Notes: generated by a model not told the origin, from the letters alone. A DNA stretch of 64,000 nt from Vibrio panuliri (GCF_009938205.1 NZ_AP019654.1:992001-1056000); one strand, 5' to 3'. Numbered from the stretch's first letter, positions 27,126 to 37,714 are shown. Program-made: numbers and translations.

Positions 27126-27212
27126 ATGAGTGATGATACTGTGATTACCTATAACATTTTTGCAGGTGAGGATTACCGTAGCGAACCGCTTGACCCGCAA
27201 ACCACCAAATAG
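27126..27212 (+). CDS. Possible 28-residue ORF after the T6SS immunity gene
   Basis: A short frame, MSDDTVITYNIFAGEDYRSE..., has a good RBS (AAGGTGG, 5 nt before the ATG) and ends at TAG 27210. The frame is open from 27090. I do not recognise it. It may be a small protein or the start of a gene truncated when the cassette was inserted. The rest of the 298-nt gap (27059-27356) holds no other gene. Confidence 0.3.
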   Translation: MSDDTVITYNIFAGEDYRSEPLDPQTTK

Positions 27213-27318
27213 CGCGTAAGAGAATTTCACGCTCTGCTAGTGATATTCACAGTTCTTATTCGCTATTAACACTACACTTACTTTTAACCGCAGTTTGATG
27301 CGGCAATAAAGGGATGCT

Positions 27319-27338
27319 GCTAGGCTATTGCGCCTAGC
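27319..27338 (+). promoter_or_regulatory. Leader hairpin of the MscS-type channel gene
   Basis: Perfect 7-bp stem GCTAGGC/GCCTAGC with a TATTGC loop, 18 nt ahead of the start codon and just upstream of the GAGG ribosome-binding site. It could affect translation; role inferred. Confidence 0.4.
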
Positions 27339-27356
27339 TCTACAAGTGAGGTGTAT

Positions 27357-29012
27357 ATGTCATTCTTTTTTAGTAAGAGGCTCTTTCTTACTCTACTTTT
27401 GTCCGTGTTCTCTTTTTCACTGTTTGCCCAGCAAGAGGCGGCTCAACCAGAGCCTTCTAAAGCTGAGTTGGCAATTGAGTCTATTAACCAAGATATTGTC
27501 GACCTTACTCAAAGCCTTAAAACGGCGACTGGCGATGAGCGTGATGCGATTCAACTGCAGCTTTTCCAGAAAAATGAAGATTTGCGCAGTCAACTGGCGC
27601 TTGCTGTTAGCCATAAAAGTTTGCCTGAAAAGGTGTTGCTCAAGAACGTTAAGATGCAAATTCAATACTCTCAAGGTGCGAGAAGCTACCTTGATGAGAA
27701 AATAAAAGTCATCAACCAGCAGATTAACGAGGCGAAAACAGAAGATAAGCTTTCTTTGATCAATCATTATCGAGAGCTGCAGTATTATCTTGATACGACC
27801 TATCAATCGAGTTGGCAAAATCTCAATTGGTTGGCGGATCTTGATAAAGCGGATCCGAAGTTGGAAGAAAATCTCCGCGATAGCACCAACACGCGTTTGC
27901 GTTTACTGTCGGCGTCGATTGAGTACCTCAATCAGCAACATGATTTCACATCAAGCCAATTGGCAACTAGCCCTGAATCAGAGAAAGCAACGATTCAACT
28001 TAACCAACTGATCATCAAACAGCGTTTAGATATTGCGACAAAAAGCTTACGTGATTTAATCACCATTGGAGATCATCTTGGGATCCAAACGTCAGAATAT
28101 AAACGCCTTGCTTTTGAAGTCACGGGTAACATCACTCATGACTTACTCAATACTCAAGTCATTTGGGCGATCATTACCAATTGGTCAAATAATGCGTTGG
28201 ATTGGCTGGTGGATAACGCACCCCAGCACCTATTCCAACTACTTGTCTTTGCGCTAATTTTGCTTATCGCAAAAGGGCTTGCCAATGTAGCGCGTAAAAT
28301 TGTTACCAAAACAGTGTCATCGAAAAACCTCAAAATGTCGCAGTTAATGCAAGACTTTTTTGTTTCGATGTCGGGTAAAGCGGTTTGGGTGATTGGGATT
28401 ATGGTGGGCTTATCGCAGATAGGTCTTAATCTGGCGCCAATTCTCACCGGTTTCGGTATTGCGGGTGTGATTATTGGTTTTGCATTGCAAGATACCTTAT
28501 CCAACTTTGCCGCGGGCATGATGCTACTGATTTACCGCCCGTTTGATGTGGGTGACTTTGTTTATGCGGGTGGGGTCGACGGCAAAGTTAGCCATATGAG
28601 CTTGGTTAACACCACAATTCGAACCTTTGACAACCAAATCATCATTGTTCCGAACAGTAAAATCTGGGGAGATGTAATTAAGAACGTCACCCATGAGCGA
28701 ATTCGTCGTGTTGATATGGTGTTTGGCATTGGCTATAGCGATGACTTGCTTAAAGCGGAATCTGTTCTGGCTGACATTGTGAACTCTCATCCAGCGGTGT
28801 TACGCGCGCCAGAGCCGATGATCAAAGTGCATGTTCTGAATACATCCTCTATCGATTTTATCGTTCGCCCGTGGGTGAAAACTGATGATTACTGGGATGT
28901 CTACTGGGATGTTACTAAAGAAGTGAAACTGCGTTTTGACCGTGAAGGCATTTCAATTCCATTCCCACAACAAGATGTTCATTTACATATGGTCAATCAG
29001 CAAGAAGCCTAG
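27357..29012 (+). CDS. MscS-family mechanosensitive channel with periplasmic extension
   Basis: 551-residue channel that opens under membrane tension to release solutes on hypo-osmotic shock. A signal peptide (cleavage near SLFAQQ) precedes a long, helical, coiled-coil-prone periplasmic region (about 25-275). Membrane segments follow at about 285-400, with the pore helix motif GFGIAGVIIGFALQDTLSNF and RPFDVGDFV. The cytosolic beta domain has IIIVPNSKIWGDVIKN. It is about twice the size of E. coli MscS. The ATG at 27357 has GAGG 5 nt upstream; an earlier GTG is less likely. Single-gene unit. Confidence 0.88.
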   Translation: MSFFFSKRLFLTLLLSVFSFSLFAQQEAAQPEPSKAELAIESINQDIVDLTQSLKTATGDERDAIQLQLFQKNEDLRSQLALAVSHKSLPEKVLLKNVKMQIQYSQGARSYLDEKIKVINQQINEAKTEDKLSLINHYRELQYYLDTTYQSSWQNLNWLADLDKADPKLEENLRDSTNTRLRLLSASIEYLNQQHDFTSSQLATSPESEKATIQLNQLIIKQRLDIATKSLRDLITIGDHLGIQTSEYKRLAFEVTGNITHDLLNTQVIWAIITNWSNNALDWLVDNAPQHLFQLLVFALILLIAKGLANVARKIVTKTVSSKNLKMSQLMQDFFVSMSGKAVWVIGIMVGLSQIGLNLAPILTGFGIAGVIIGFALQDTLSNFAAGMMLLIYRPFDVGDFVYAGGVDGKVSHMSLVNTTIRTFDNQIIIVPNSKIWGDVIKNVTHERIRRVDMVFGIGYSDDLLKAESVLADIVNSHPAVLRAPEPMIKVHVLNTSSIDFIVRPWVKTDDYWDVYWDVTKEVKLRFDREGISIPFPQQDVHLHMVNQQEA

Positions 29013-29054
29013 TCACAGAGTCACTTGCTCTTCCTGCGAGTTAACAAGCAAACT

Positions 29055-29079
29055 AAAAAAGCCCACCATGAGTGGGCTT
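29055..29079 (-). terminator. Intrinsic terminator of the BCCT transporter gene
   Basis: Perfect 8-bp stem AAGCCCAC/GTGGGCTT, followed on the minus strand by a run of T. It lies between the convergent channel and transporter genes. Confidence 0.75.
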
Positions 29080-29170
29080 AAACTTACAGTAGGAGAAGAG
29101 AACAATGGTTTAATCACCACATGTTCACATTGAACCTTAGTGACAAGGTTTGTCACCAAGGTGCAATTCG

Positions 29171-31051
29171 TTAGCTAGGAACCAGACCATTGAAATCGAT
29201 TCTAGCTTGCTGAGAGAGCTCAGATGCTTGCTGCTTAAACTCTTTCGCTTTTGATACGTTATCGAGCGCTTGCTGAAGTTCATCTTGCAACTCTTGAGGC
29301 AACTGATGGTCGCTAAAGTGCTCATCAAAGCTATGCTCTAGGGCAAAGGCGCGGATACGTTTACGTACCGACATCAACTCGGCCATGGCTAAGCGCTCAG
29401 CCTCTGCCGCTTCCTGAGCGGTATCGCGTGCCTTTTCGAATCTCGCTAACGCCATGCCCTCTGATGACCAAGGGTCAATATCGGGTAGCTCTTCAATGTT
29501 AATCGTTGGCTCAACGTAATCCTCTTGGTGGCGTAAATCGAGGGAGGTTGCGCGAACGGCTGAAATCATCAGCATCACTGAAATTCCCAGCAGCGGCAGT
29601 CCACCTACGATGGCGGCAGTTTGTAGAGTGCTAAGTCCACCCATAAACATCAGAACCGTAGGAAGGAAGGAGAGGGTAAATGCCCAGAACATACGGTTCC
29701 AACGCATCGGTTCTTCAGTTACGTTGTTTTGTACCACCGACGCTAGGATGTAAGAAATCGAGTCAAAGGTGGTCGCGGTGAAGATAATGCACAGTACGGT
29801 AAATACCGCGATGACAAAAGTGCCCATCGGCAAGGCTTCTAACATTGAGAAGATCGCCTTTGTCGCGCCTTCAGCATTTAAGATACCCACCACATCCAAC
29901 TCGCCTGATAGTTGCAGTGATAAGCCGTAATTGCCCAGTACCATAAAGAACAAGAAGCAGCCTAGAGAGCCAAAGAAGATCGAGCCAGATACCATTTGCT
30001 TAATCGTACGTCCGCGAGAGATACGGGCAACAAATAGCCCCATACTAGGGGCGAACACCAGCCACCATGCCCAATAGAAAATTGTCCAATCTTGAGGGAA
30101 GTGAGTGTCCTCAAACGAGCCATAGCCACCAAATGGTTCTGCCCATGTCGCCATTACAAAGAAGTTGGAAAGCATGCGCCCAATTGAGTCTAAGCCTGTT
30201 TCCAGCATAAAGATGGTTGGACCGGCAATCAAAATAAACGCAAGCAATCCCATCGCTCCCCAGAAGTTAATATTACTGAGGATCTTGATACCTTTTTCGA
30301 GACCAGCGTATGAGGAGTAGGCGAAAATTGCGGTACAAAGCAGCAGTACCATGACTTGGCTAAAGGTGTTTTTAGGTAGACCAAATAGATAATGCAAACC
30401 TTCGCCAATTAATGGAGCGGCAAGCCCCAAGCTGGTCGCGGCACCACCGAGTAGGCCGAAGATAAACAACACATCGACAATTTTGCCTGCAGTACCTTTG
30501 CTGCGCGCTTCTCCTAAAACGGGCATTAACGCACTAGAGACTTTTAAAACTGGTTGTTTACGAACGTAAAAGAAATAGGCGATAGGTAGGGCTGGGATAA
30601 GATAGATTGCCCAGGCAATCGGCCCCCAGTGAAAGATGCCATAGGTTGCCGCCCAACGGACCGCCTCTTCGCTGCCCGGCTCTAACTGAAAAGGCGGAGC
30701 TTGATAGTAGTATGCCCATTCAATACACCCCCAATAGAGGATACTGGCACCGATACCGCCACAAAATAGCATGGCAGCCCAAGAAACGGTGGAAAACTCA
30801 GGTTTTTCATCGGCTTCGCCGAGTTTGATTTGTCCCATATCGCTGAAAACGACATAGATCATAAAGAAAAATGCCCCGAGACCGAGAGCAAGATAAAGGA
30901 AACCGAGTTTATCGGTCATAAAGGTTTTTGCTACCGCAATCCATTCTGCGCCTTGCTCAGGAAAGAGCATTAACGGCAGAACAATTGATAGCAACATAGC
31001 GATAGCGCCAAAAAAGGTTGGCTTATCGATCAAAGAGAAAGAATCTTTCAT
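29171..31051 (-). CDS. BCCT-family betaine/choline/carnitine transporter
   Basis: 626-residue transporter of the BCCT family, which imports quaternary ammonium compounds for osmoprotection or nutrition. It has twelve membrane helices, the substrate-region signature GGIGASILYWGCIEWAYYYQ and the tryptophan-rich WTIFYWAWWLVFAPSMGLF segment. The signature resembles the carnitine/betaine branch. Beyond the last helix (about residue 510) a roughly 115-residue cytosolic tail carries charged, Ala-rich, coiled-coil-like sequence, longer than in many relatives and possibly an osmosensor. ATG 31051 chosen with AAGGA upstream; ATG 31063 sits on top of that RBS. Confidence 0.88.
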   Translation of the reverse strand: MKDSFSLIDKPTFFGAIAMLLSIVLPLMLFPEQGAEWIAVAKTFMTDKLGFLYLALGLGAFFFMIYVVFSDMGQIKLGEADEKPEFSTVSWAAMLFCGGIGASILYWGCIEWAYYYQAPPFQLEPGSEEAVRWAATYGIFHWGPIAWAIYLIPALPIAYFFYVRKQPVLKVSSALMPVLGEARSKGTAGKIVDVLFIFGLLGGAATSLGLAAPLIGEGLHYLFGLPKNTFSQVMVLLLCTAIFAYSSYAGLEKGIKILSNINFWGAMGLLAFILIAGPTIFMLETGLDSIGRMLSNFFVMATWAEPFGGYGSFEDTHFPQDWTIFYWAWWLVFAPSMGLFVARISRGRTIKQMVSGSIFFGSLGCFLFFMVLGNYGLSLQLSGELDVVGILNAEGATKAIFSMLEALPMGTFVIAVFTVLCIIFTATTFDSISYILASVVQNNVTEEPMRWNRMFWAFTLSFLPTVLMFMGGLSTLQTAAIVGGLPLLGISVMLMISAVRATSLDLRHQEDYVEPTINIEELPDIDPWSSEGMALARFEKARDTAQEAAEAERLAMAELMSVRKRIRAFALEHSFDEHFSDHQLPQELQDELQQALDNVSKAKEFKQQASELSQQARIDFNGLVPS

Positions 31052-31176
31052 GGTGTGCTTCATCCTTAAACAACATGACGCAACCATTATGTCGGTAGGG
31101 TCTTGGTTCGGACAAATAGCAGATTCTTTCGTGAAGATTAAAAATAGTAAGGGATTAAGCAGCCTGAGTGTGAAAC

Positions 31177-31533
31177 TCAGGCAAGCATAAGAAGTAAACC
31201 ACCAACGGTTGCCGCTGCGGAAACAAATTGCCCTGCAGTGTAGGAATCATCTTCCTCTTCTTTTACAACATCAGGATGATCCATACCCAGTGCACCGGCT
31301 GCAAATGACTCCACTTTGTCACCAACAGTTTTATCTGATTTGGCCTCTTTAGCACTTTCTTTTTCTATCTCTTGCAGTGCAGCAAGAAGAGCTTTACCTT
31401 CTTCTGACAGCGTCACTTTGTTTTGCTCAACCTTAAGTGGTGCAGGACTTGCTCCTCCTTCGACAGGTTTTGCTTGAGGCTTGACCTGATCGGTTGGTGT
31501 CAGCTTAGCTGGCGCCATTCCTACTGGTGTCAT
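31177..31533 (-). CDS. Small hypothetical protein with hydrophobic C-terminus
   Basis: 118-residue protein I cannot assign. It is Pro/Lys-rich at the N-terminus, has a VTLSEEGKALLAALQEIEK segment reminiscent of short helical motifs in FlgM-like and other small proteins, then an acidic stretch (EEEDD), and ends in a single hydrophobic helix (QFVSAAATVGGLLLMLA) that could be a tail anchor. The start at 31533 is set by a strong GGAGG 8 nt upstream, which supports it as a real gene. It stands alone between the BCCT and ChaN-like genes. Confidence 0.7.
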   Translation of the reverse strand: MTPVGMAPAKLTPTDQVKPQAKPVEGGASPAPLKVEQNKVTLSEEGKALLAALQEIEKESAKEAKSDKTVGDKVESFAAGALGMDHPDVVKEEEDDSYTAGQFVSAAATVGGLLLMLA

Positions 31534-31707
31534 AAACGTCTCCTCCAACATTCCTTAGTCATTGTATCGACCATGGCGTGAAAAACTTGTGTGAAATATT
31601 CGCCCAATTAATAAATTTTTTATGAGCAAAAACTGAGCCAATATTGACGATAAAGCAAAAAATAGTGTTTAACTTTGTCTTCAGGCCAGCAAATACAATC
31701 GGTAGGG

Positions 31708-32649
31708 TTAATCACAACTCATCTCATCACTGTGATGCATCATGGCATGGATTGCCTTAATTCTATTTTCTGGCTGAATGTATCTTGCCGGCGGCGGCAA
31801 TACATGTAACTGATAGTCGGGATTAGTCAGAGTGATTTCACCAACGGGACTTATCATTATGACATTGAGTTTCGGCGCGCGTCGTTTTATCGAGGCTTTG
31901 ATCCCAAGCCCTTCCTCAACATGGAATTTGCCCGCAATATGCATTACCTGAGAATCTGGATGGTCGATGAGATAGTTAACAATACTCTCTGCCATAGTTT
32001 CATCCCACGTTGCTTGTGCGGCGAACTGATTGTCGTTTTGCGTCTGTGTCCCATGATGCATAGACTGCATAAACTTATCTTTATATGGTGAGGCTTGTGT
32101 GTTTATTTCTCTCGCTGCCCATGCTCTTTGTTCGCGAGAGAGGGTATCGAGATAGCCGATGCCTTTTCGACCGACACAGCGCACAAGGTTACGTGGAGCA
32201 TTCGCCGCAACAACATCAAGTTGTTTGGCTTTAGCAAACTCAATTAAAGGGCGATAATCACTTTCGTAATTAGGCCATGCGTTCCCTTGTGTAATTAGAG
32301 TTTGTTCGCCAATCTCACTAGCTAAATATTGGTCGACAATGGTTTGATTATCGCGGCTAAACTGTTCCATAGAGACGGCAAGTTTGGGCTGGGTTTTGAC
32401 TAACTGTTGTAGGAACTCGGTTTGAAAACGGTGAATAGCAGAATGCGTATGCCACTCACCAACTAAAATGACATCGGCGTCTGCGGCTATTGTCGAGAGT
32501 TCACTCAGTGAAAGGGCTTGCCCCTCTGGAGTGTAGAGCGTGTAGTCGTAGTATGTTTGCGGCAGGGGCTCGCCATTTGGCGAGGAAAGTGCGTGAGAGC
32601 AGGCGACAAGCGGCAGCACTAACGCACTAAGCAATAAGTTTCTATACAT
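31708..32649 (-). CDS. ChaN-family haem-iron-type lipoprotein
   Basis: 313-residue predicted lipoprotein: signal peptide with lipobox LVAC (Cys at about 17). The DUF399/ChaN domain follows, with VILVGEWHTHSAIHRFQ, SMEQFSRDNQ and the C-terminal HIAGKFHVEEGLG. Relatives bind haem or iron at the outer membrane or periplasm; the exact function here is unknown. AAGGG lies upstream of the ATG. It is next to rlmA on the same strand with a 60-nt gap. Confidence 0.82.
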   Translation of the reverse strand: MYRNLLLSALVLPLVACSHALSSPNGEPLPQTYYDYTLYTPEGQALSLSELSTIAADADVILVGEWHTHSAIHRFQTEFLQQLVKTQPKLAVSMEQFSRDNQTIVDQYLASEIGEQTLITQGNAWPNYESDYRPLIEFAKAKQLDVVAANAPRNLVRCVGRKGIGYLDTLSREQRAWAAREINTQASPYKDKFMQSMHHGTQTQNDNQFAAQATWDETMAESIVNYLIDHPDSQVMHIAGKFHVEEGLGIKASIKRRAPKLNVIMISPVGEITLTNPDYQLHVLPPPARYIQPENRIKAIHAMMHHSDEMSCD

Positions 32650-32709
32650 AAAAAGCCCTTTCTTGAAAGTTTAATCGGGCTTGATAAAGATGCAATGTTG
32701 CGACGGTAA

Positions 32710-33528
32710 TTAAATCTTGCGATAGATTCGGATCATAAAGTCAGCTTCACAAGCAAAGTGCTCCGCTGTCTTAAGCAATTCCCGTAACTCATTTGTTGCT
32801 TTCCATGCAAATGGCGTCATTTGCAAAAGATCAAATGCGTCCCCTTGAGCAAGTTCCATTACATAGTTCAGCTTCTGCTCATGCTCGAGAGTGAACCCCG
32901 CGAGTTCTTCGGCTGCCTCATTATGCAAGCGAACATCTTGATAAATATGTTCACGCAGTTGATAAAGGTGACGACCAGCTGGTGTTACCGTGATAACAAT
33001 ACCTTGATCTTTTAGTGTGCGAGACAGTTCCTCCGCTTTGCAAGGTGCATAGATACGTAAAATCGCATCAAGGCTTTGCTCAGAGAAAGGTAAACGGTGA
33101 CTTGAAGCCACGGTAAATTGGCAGTTAGGGTATCGTTTTGCCGCATAACGAATCGCAACTTTCGAGATATCCAAGCCAAAAACTTGAGCTTGTGGCTCTT
33201 GCTGCTTTAACTGAGTGGCGACTTCATCGGTATAGTATCCTTCACCACAACCTATATCTAAGAGTTGATGGTGAGTACCCTGCAAATATTGCGCGCACAG
33301 CTGGGCAACGGCTTGCTTCATCGGCTGGTAGTAGTCTTTTTCTAAGAAACGGCGACGCGCTTGCATCATCTCTTTGTTATCACCAGGATCTTTAGAGCGC
33401 TTGTGTTGCACAGGCATTAGATTGACATAGCCTTCTTTGGCAAGGTCAAAACTATGGTTATTGCTACAGCGATAAGTACGGTCGGCAAAAGAGAGTGATT
33501 GATGACAAAGAGGGCATTGATAAGACAT
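32710..33528 (-). CDS. rlmA: 23S rRNA (guanine-N1-745) methyltransferase
   Basis: 272-residue SAM-dependent enzyme methylating G745 in 23S rRNA helix 35. An N-terminal zinc finger (CPLC...C..NHSFD, residues about 5-26) is followed by NLMPVQHKRSKDPGDNKEMM, typical of RlmA(I). The methyltransferase fold has LLDIGCGEGYYTDEV as SAM motif I. Length matches E. coli RlmA. It is transcribed towards the chaN-like gene. Confidence 0.92.
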   Translation of the reverse strand: MSYQCPLCHQSLSFADRTYRCSNNHSFDLAKEGYVNLMPVQHKRSKDPGDNKEMMQARRRFLEKDYYQPMKQAVAQLCAQYLQGTHHQLLDIGCGEGYYTDEVATQLKQQEPQAQVFGLDISKVAIRYAAKRYPNCQFTVASSHRLPFSEQSLDAILRIYAPCKAEELSRTLKDQGIVITVTPAGRHLYQLREHIYQDVRLHNEAAEELAGFTLEHEQKLNYVMELAQGDAFDLLQMTPFAWKATNELRELLKTAEHFACEADFMIRIYRKI

Positions 33529-33596
33529 AGCAAGCTCAACAGGTGGATTTAGGCGGCAGAGTCTAGCAAGAAAGTGCCACAGGCAAAAGGGAAGAT

Positions 33597-33623
33597 CAAA
33601 AGAGCCAGCAATTTCGCTGGCTC
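33597..33623 (-). terminator. Intrinsic terminator after the mutarotase gene
   Basis: Perfect 8-bp stem GAGCCAGC/GCTGGCTC followed by TTTT on the minus strand, 22 nt past the stop. Confidence 0.8.
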
Positions 33624-33645
33624 ATTATCTTAGTGACTGGGTTGA

Positions 33646-34527
33646 TTACGCAGAAATAACCGTCGCTAACTCGTAGCTTTGATCGGGTTGAAGCGTAACA
33701 CCATGCTGGATTGAGGGCGCGTGAACGGTTGATTCAACACAGAGCATGGTTTGGTAACCGTTATCAGCCATATCCGTCATACCTTGTGCACCTTGTGACC
33801 ATGGGTTCCAAAGTACGGCAGAGTTGTGACCATGGTTTTCAATCGTAAGGGTACGGTCGAGCACCTTATCTTCAACTTTGATTTGTGCCGCTGGTTGGGT
33901 ATAGACACGATCAATCGTATCGGTAAGCACTAACGTATCGCCACCCTGGCACACTTGGTCTTCCAATAGGCTGTCAATGTACTCGCTGCCCATGCCAGTG
34001 GTTTGTGCTTGAGTGATATCGCCAACATTGAGATAAGTATGCAGCGCACCTGAGAACGTCCAAGCTTCGTCATCGATGTTAGTGACTTTCAGTGTGACTT
34101 TCAGTTTGTCGCCTACTTCAACGATCAAACGGGCATCAAACATATGTGGCCAGATTTGATGTGTTTCTTCACTTGGGAACAAAGCAAGTTCCACAATAAC
34201 ACCCTGATCATTTTCACGATGCTCAACTAACTCCCATTCTGAGCTGCGAGCGAAGCCATGAGCCGGAACCGCAATACGACCAAACCAAGGCCAGCAAACT
34301 GGAATTCCCCCACGTAGCGCAGCCTTACCATCAAAAATAGCCTTTTCACTCATCCAGATCAGATCTTGTTGACCAGTTGGTTGATAAGAAACGACATGAC
34401 CACCGTGTAAAGCGATACCAGCGGTCGCTTTCTCATGGATGACTCGGACAATCTTAACTTGGTCTTTTTCAACAATCGTCACGTTGTCTGATAAAACTGC
34501 TAGGGTAGGAAGAGAGACTAAATCCAT
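33646..34527 (-). CDS. yeaD: D-hexose-6-phosphate mutarotase
   Basis: 293-residue aldose-1-epimerase-fold protein of the YeaD family, interconverting anomers of glucose-6-phosphate. Family segments: GGIPVCWPWFGR, HGFARSSEWEL, TGMGSEYIDSL and NPWSQGAQGMTDM. It lies directly downstream of gapA on the same strand, the same order as E. coli gapA-yeaD. A terminator between them suggests partial read-through plus a separate start. AAGGAC lies 9 nt before the ATG. Confidence 0.9.
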   Translation of the reverse strand: MDLVSLPTLAVLSDNVTIVEKDQVKIVRVIHEKATAGIALHGGHVVSYQPTGQQDLIWMSEKAIFDGKAALRGGIPVCWPWFGRIAVPAHGFARSSEWELVEHRENDQGVIVELALFPSEETHQIWPHMFDARLIVEVGDKLKVTLKVTNIDDEAWTFSGALHTYLNVGDITQAQTTGMGSEYIDSLLEDQVCQGGDTLVLTDTIDRVYTQPAAQIKVEDKVLDRTLTIENHGHNSAVLWNPWSQGAQGMTDMADNGYQTMLCVESTVHAPSIQHGVTLQPDQSYELATVISA

Positions 34528-34563
34528 CTATCAAGTCCTTTTATTGTAGGAATTACAGATACT

Positions 34564-34590
34564 AAAAAGGCGACTCAAGAGCCGCCTTTT
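34564..34590 (-). terminator. Intrinsic terminator of gapA
   Basis: Stem AAAAGGCG/CGCCTTTT, extended by CTC/GAG past one mismatch, followed by T residues on the minus strand. It lies between gapA and yeaD. Confidence 0.8.
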
Positions 34591-34628
34591 CTAACGAAGA
34601 ACTTCGCTAATCTTTATCTCAGTAATAA

Positions 34629-35960
<1,332 letters not shown>

Positions 35961-36380
35961 ATGGATAAAGCACCTAAAAAGTTGATAAAGCCTGATGAAT
36001 ACTGGCGTGAGCGGCTTTCTGAACAAGAATTTCATGTCTGTCGAATGCAAGGAACCGAAGCACCGTTTAGTGGTAAATTGTTACATAATCGCGAGTCGGG
36101 AATATACCGCTGTACCTGCTGTGAAGCCGATTTATTTCAATCCTCAAACAAATATGATTCAGGCTGCGGGTGGCCAAGCTTTGACGCACCAATTCACCCC
36201 GATGCAATCCGATTTTTAGAAGATCTGAGTCACGGAATGGTTCGAACTGAGATTCGTTGTGCGGTTTGTGATAGTCATTTAGGTCACGTTTTTCCGGATG
36301 GGCCACCGACAACAGGGGAACGATTCTGTGTCAATTCTGTGTCGTTAATTTTCAACAATCCACAAAAAAGCGGTGACTAA
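35961..36380 (+). CDS. msrB: Peptide-methionine (R)-S-oxide reductase
   Basis: 139-residue MsrB repairing methionine-R-sulfoxide in proteins. Two Zn-binding CxxC pairs (CTCC and CAVC), the SGCGWPSF motif, [19 protein letters not shown] with the catalytic Cys in RFCVNS. Strong RBS (GGAGAGGAGGAAGG) directly upstream. It is divergent from gapA, a common vibrio arrangement. Confidence 0.94.
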   Translation: MDKAPKKLIKPDEYWRERLSEQEFHVCRMQGTEAPFSGKLLHNRESGIYRCTCCEADLFQSSNKYDSGCGWPSFDAPIHPDAIRFLEDLSHGMVRTEIRCAVCDSHLGHVFPDGPPTTGERFCVNSVSLIFNNPQKSGD

Positions 36381-36388
36381 ATCACCGC
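36370..36388 (+). terminator. Terminator-like hairpin overlapping the msrB stop
   Basis: Perfect 7-bp stem GCGGTGA/TCACCGC with a CTAAA loop; the stop codon lies in the loop region. The following sequence is only moderately T-rich. Confidence 0.6.
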
Positions 36389-36460
36389 AATTTGTTTAAT
36401 CCTTTCAATTTTTTTGAAAGCCCTACAACTTAGTTACTGAGCATTAACACCTTTTTTGCG

Positions 36461-37276
36461 CTAAATGCGCGGAATCATACTGGCTTGGTAACGTCCATCT
36501 TCAATAGCATCGTAGACATCGTCTGCAATATCGTCGAGTTGGCGGTACTTTTCTTCAGTAAAACCATACAACAGAGTGTGGTTTTTTTCCGACGCAGTTT
36601 GTACATCGTATTCTGCTGCTACCTGAGACCAAATGTACGCCAGTTCGCGACGATTTAGCTGGAGGTTGATACTTGCCAAAGACTTGATAGCACTAATATT
36701 GACTGAATTACTGTCACTGAGTTCTAGTGAACGGTTCAGTAGTTGCAACGTTTTGCTTGCATCACGGTCAGTATAAAAGGTCGCCAGTGCGTACTGCATT
36801 TCGGCAGTGTCTAATGCATCTGTCCCTTCAAGTTGTAAGAAACTGCGTTTGGCATTTTCATCACCGATCTGACTCCACAAGAAATACAGTGCATTTGGGG
36901 CGCTTGAATGCTTGAGTTCGTCCACCACTCGTTGTCTTTCTTGCTGAATATGCATGATTGTTGTCACCCGTTTTGATTTGCGTTCAGAAGCGGTAAGAGG
37001 CTGGATCTGAGCGGCTAACGTTAGACACTTCTCATAGTCTGCGAGGATATGGTATTCCTTGATTTTGTTTTGTTCAGAAGGGTTTTTGATAATCTCGTGT
37101 CGATGCCAGATCAAGTCGGTGCGCGGCAAACGGCACTGGCCATCGTCGACATTGAGTTCATTGCATCGTAGTGCTGGATTTGAGTCACATAACTGTTCTG
37201 TGTTTTTACGACTTTCAAAACACCCTGAGAGTGTTAAACCAAGGCCAATAGTGGCAACCAACTTTAATGTGTTCAT
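36461..37276 (-). CDS. DUF2989-family lipoprotein
   Basis: 271-residue predicted lipoprotein with signal peptide and lipobox LSGC (Cys at about 19). The rest is mostly helical with repeat-like segments (about 125-230) that could form TPR/Sel1-like hairpins. I recognise it as the DUF2989 type found in vibrios; its function is unknown. It is divergent from yeaC. Confidence 0.8.
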   Translation of the reverse strand: MNTLKLVATIGLGLTLSGCFESRKNTEQLCDSNPALRCNELNVDDGQCRLPRTDLIWHRHEIIKNPSEQNKIKEYHILADYEKCLTLAAQIQPLTASERKSKRVTTIMHIQQERQRVVDELKHSSAPNALYFLWSQIGDENAKRSFLQLEGTDALDTAEMQYALATFYTDRDASKTLQLLNRSLELSDSNSVNISAIKSLASINLQLNRRELAYIWSQVAAEYDVQTASEKNHTLLYGFTEEKYRQLDDIADDVYDAIEDGRYQASMIPRI

Positions 37277-37377
37277 AATTCTCGCTGCTTGTGATCAATT
37301 ACACTTAATGAGAGTGCCTTACTTGACTCAAAGGCTAGGGCAGTTATGTTTTCTCAAAAAGATGATAAGGATAAATC

Positions 37378-37665
37378 ATGGATGTTGAGCAACTCGTTAA
37401 CGCAATAACCCCAGAAGCCTATGAGCGACTACTTTATGCGATCGAAACTGGTAAATGGCCTGAGGGTACGGTTCTTACTCAGGAACAACGCGATTCATGC
37501 ATGCAAGCAGTGATGCTATATCAATCAAAACATAACGCTGAAGCTCAGCATATGACGGTAGCTCAAGGCGGAGAAATGAGTTTTAAATCCAAAGCGGAGC
37601 TAAAAAAGCAATTTCAACCTGAGCAGTCAGACATTGTGCGCGTAAACCCTAACCACCACGAATAG
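37378..37665 (+). CDS. yeaC: YeaC-family protein (DUF1315)
   Basis: 95-residue cytosolic protein matching YeaC: ITPEAYERLLYAIETGKWPEG, LTQEQRDSCMQAVMLYQSKH and a C-terminal FKSKAELKKQF. Function unknown. In E. coli yeaC is also close to msrB (yeaA) and gapA, which supports the identification. RBS AAGGATAA before the ATG. Confidence 0.88.
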   Translation: MDVEQLVNAITPEAYERLLYAIETGKWPEGTVLTQEQRDSCMQAVMLYQSKHNAEAQHMTVAQGGEMSFKSKAELKKQFQPEQSDIVRVNPNHHE

Positions 37666-37714
37666 CGACAAACTGAGAGCATGGTTCACTATACATTTAG
37701 CTCAAAGACATAAT

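Noticed and set aside
27328..27705. Long open frame on the plus strand overlapping the channel gene
   Set aside because: It is a +1-frame shadow of the MscS-type gene, lacks an RBS and is Leu/Arg-rich in the manner of out-of-frame translation.
34565..34590. Palindrome between gapA and yeaD as a possible regulatory operator
   Set aside because: Its A/T-flanked stem and position directly after gapA are those of an intrinsic terminator.
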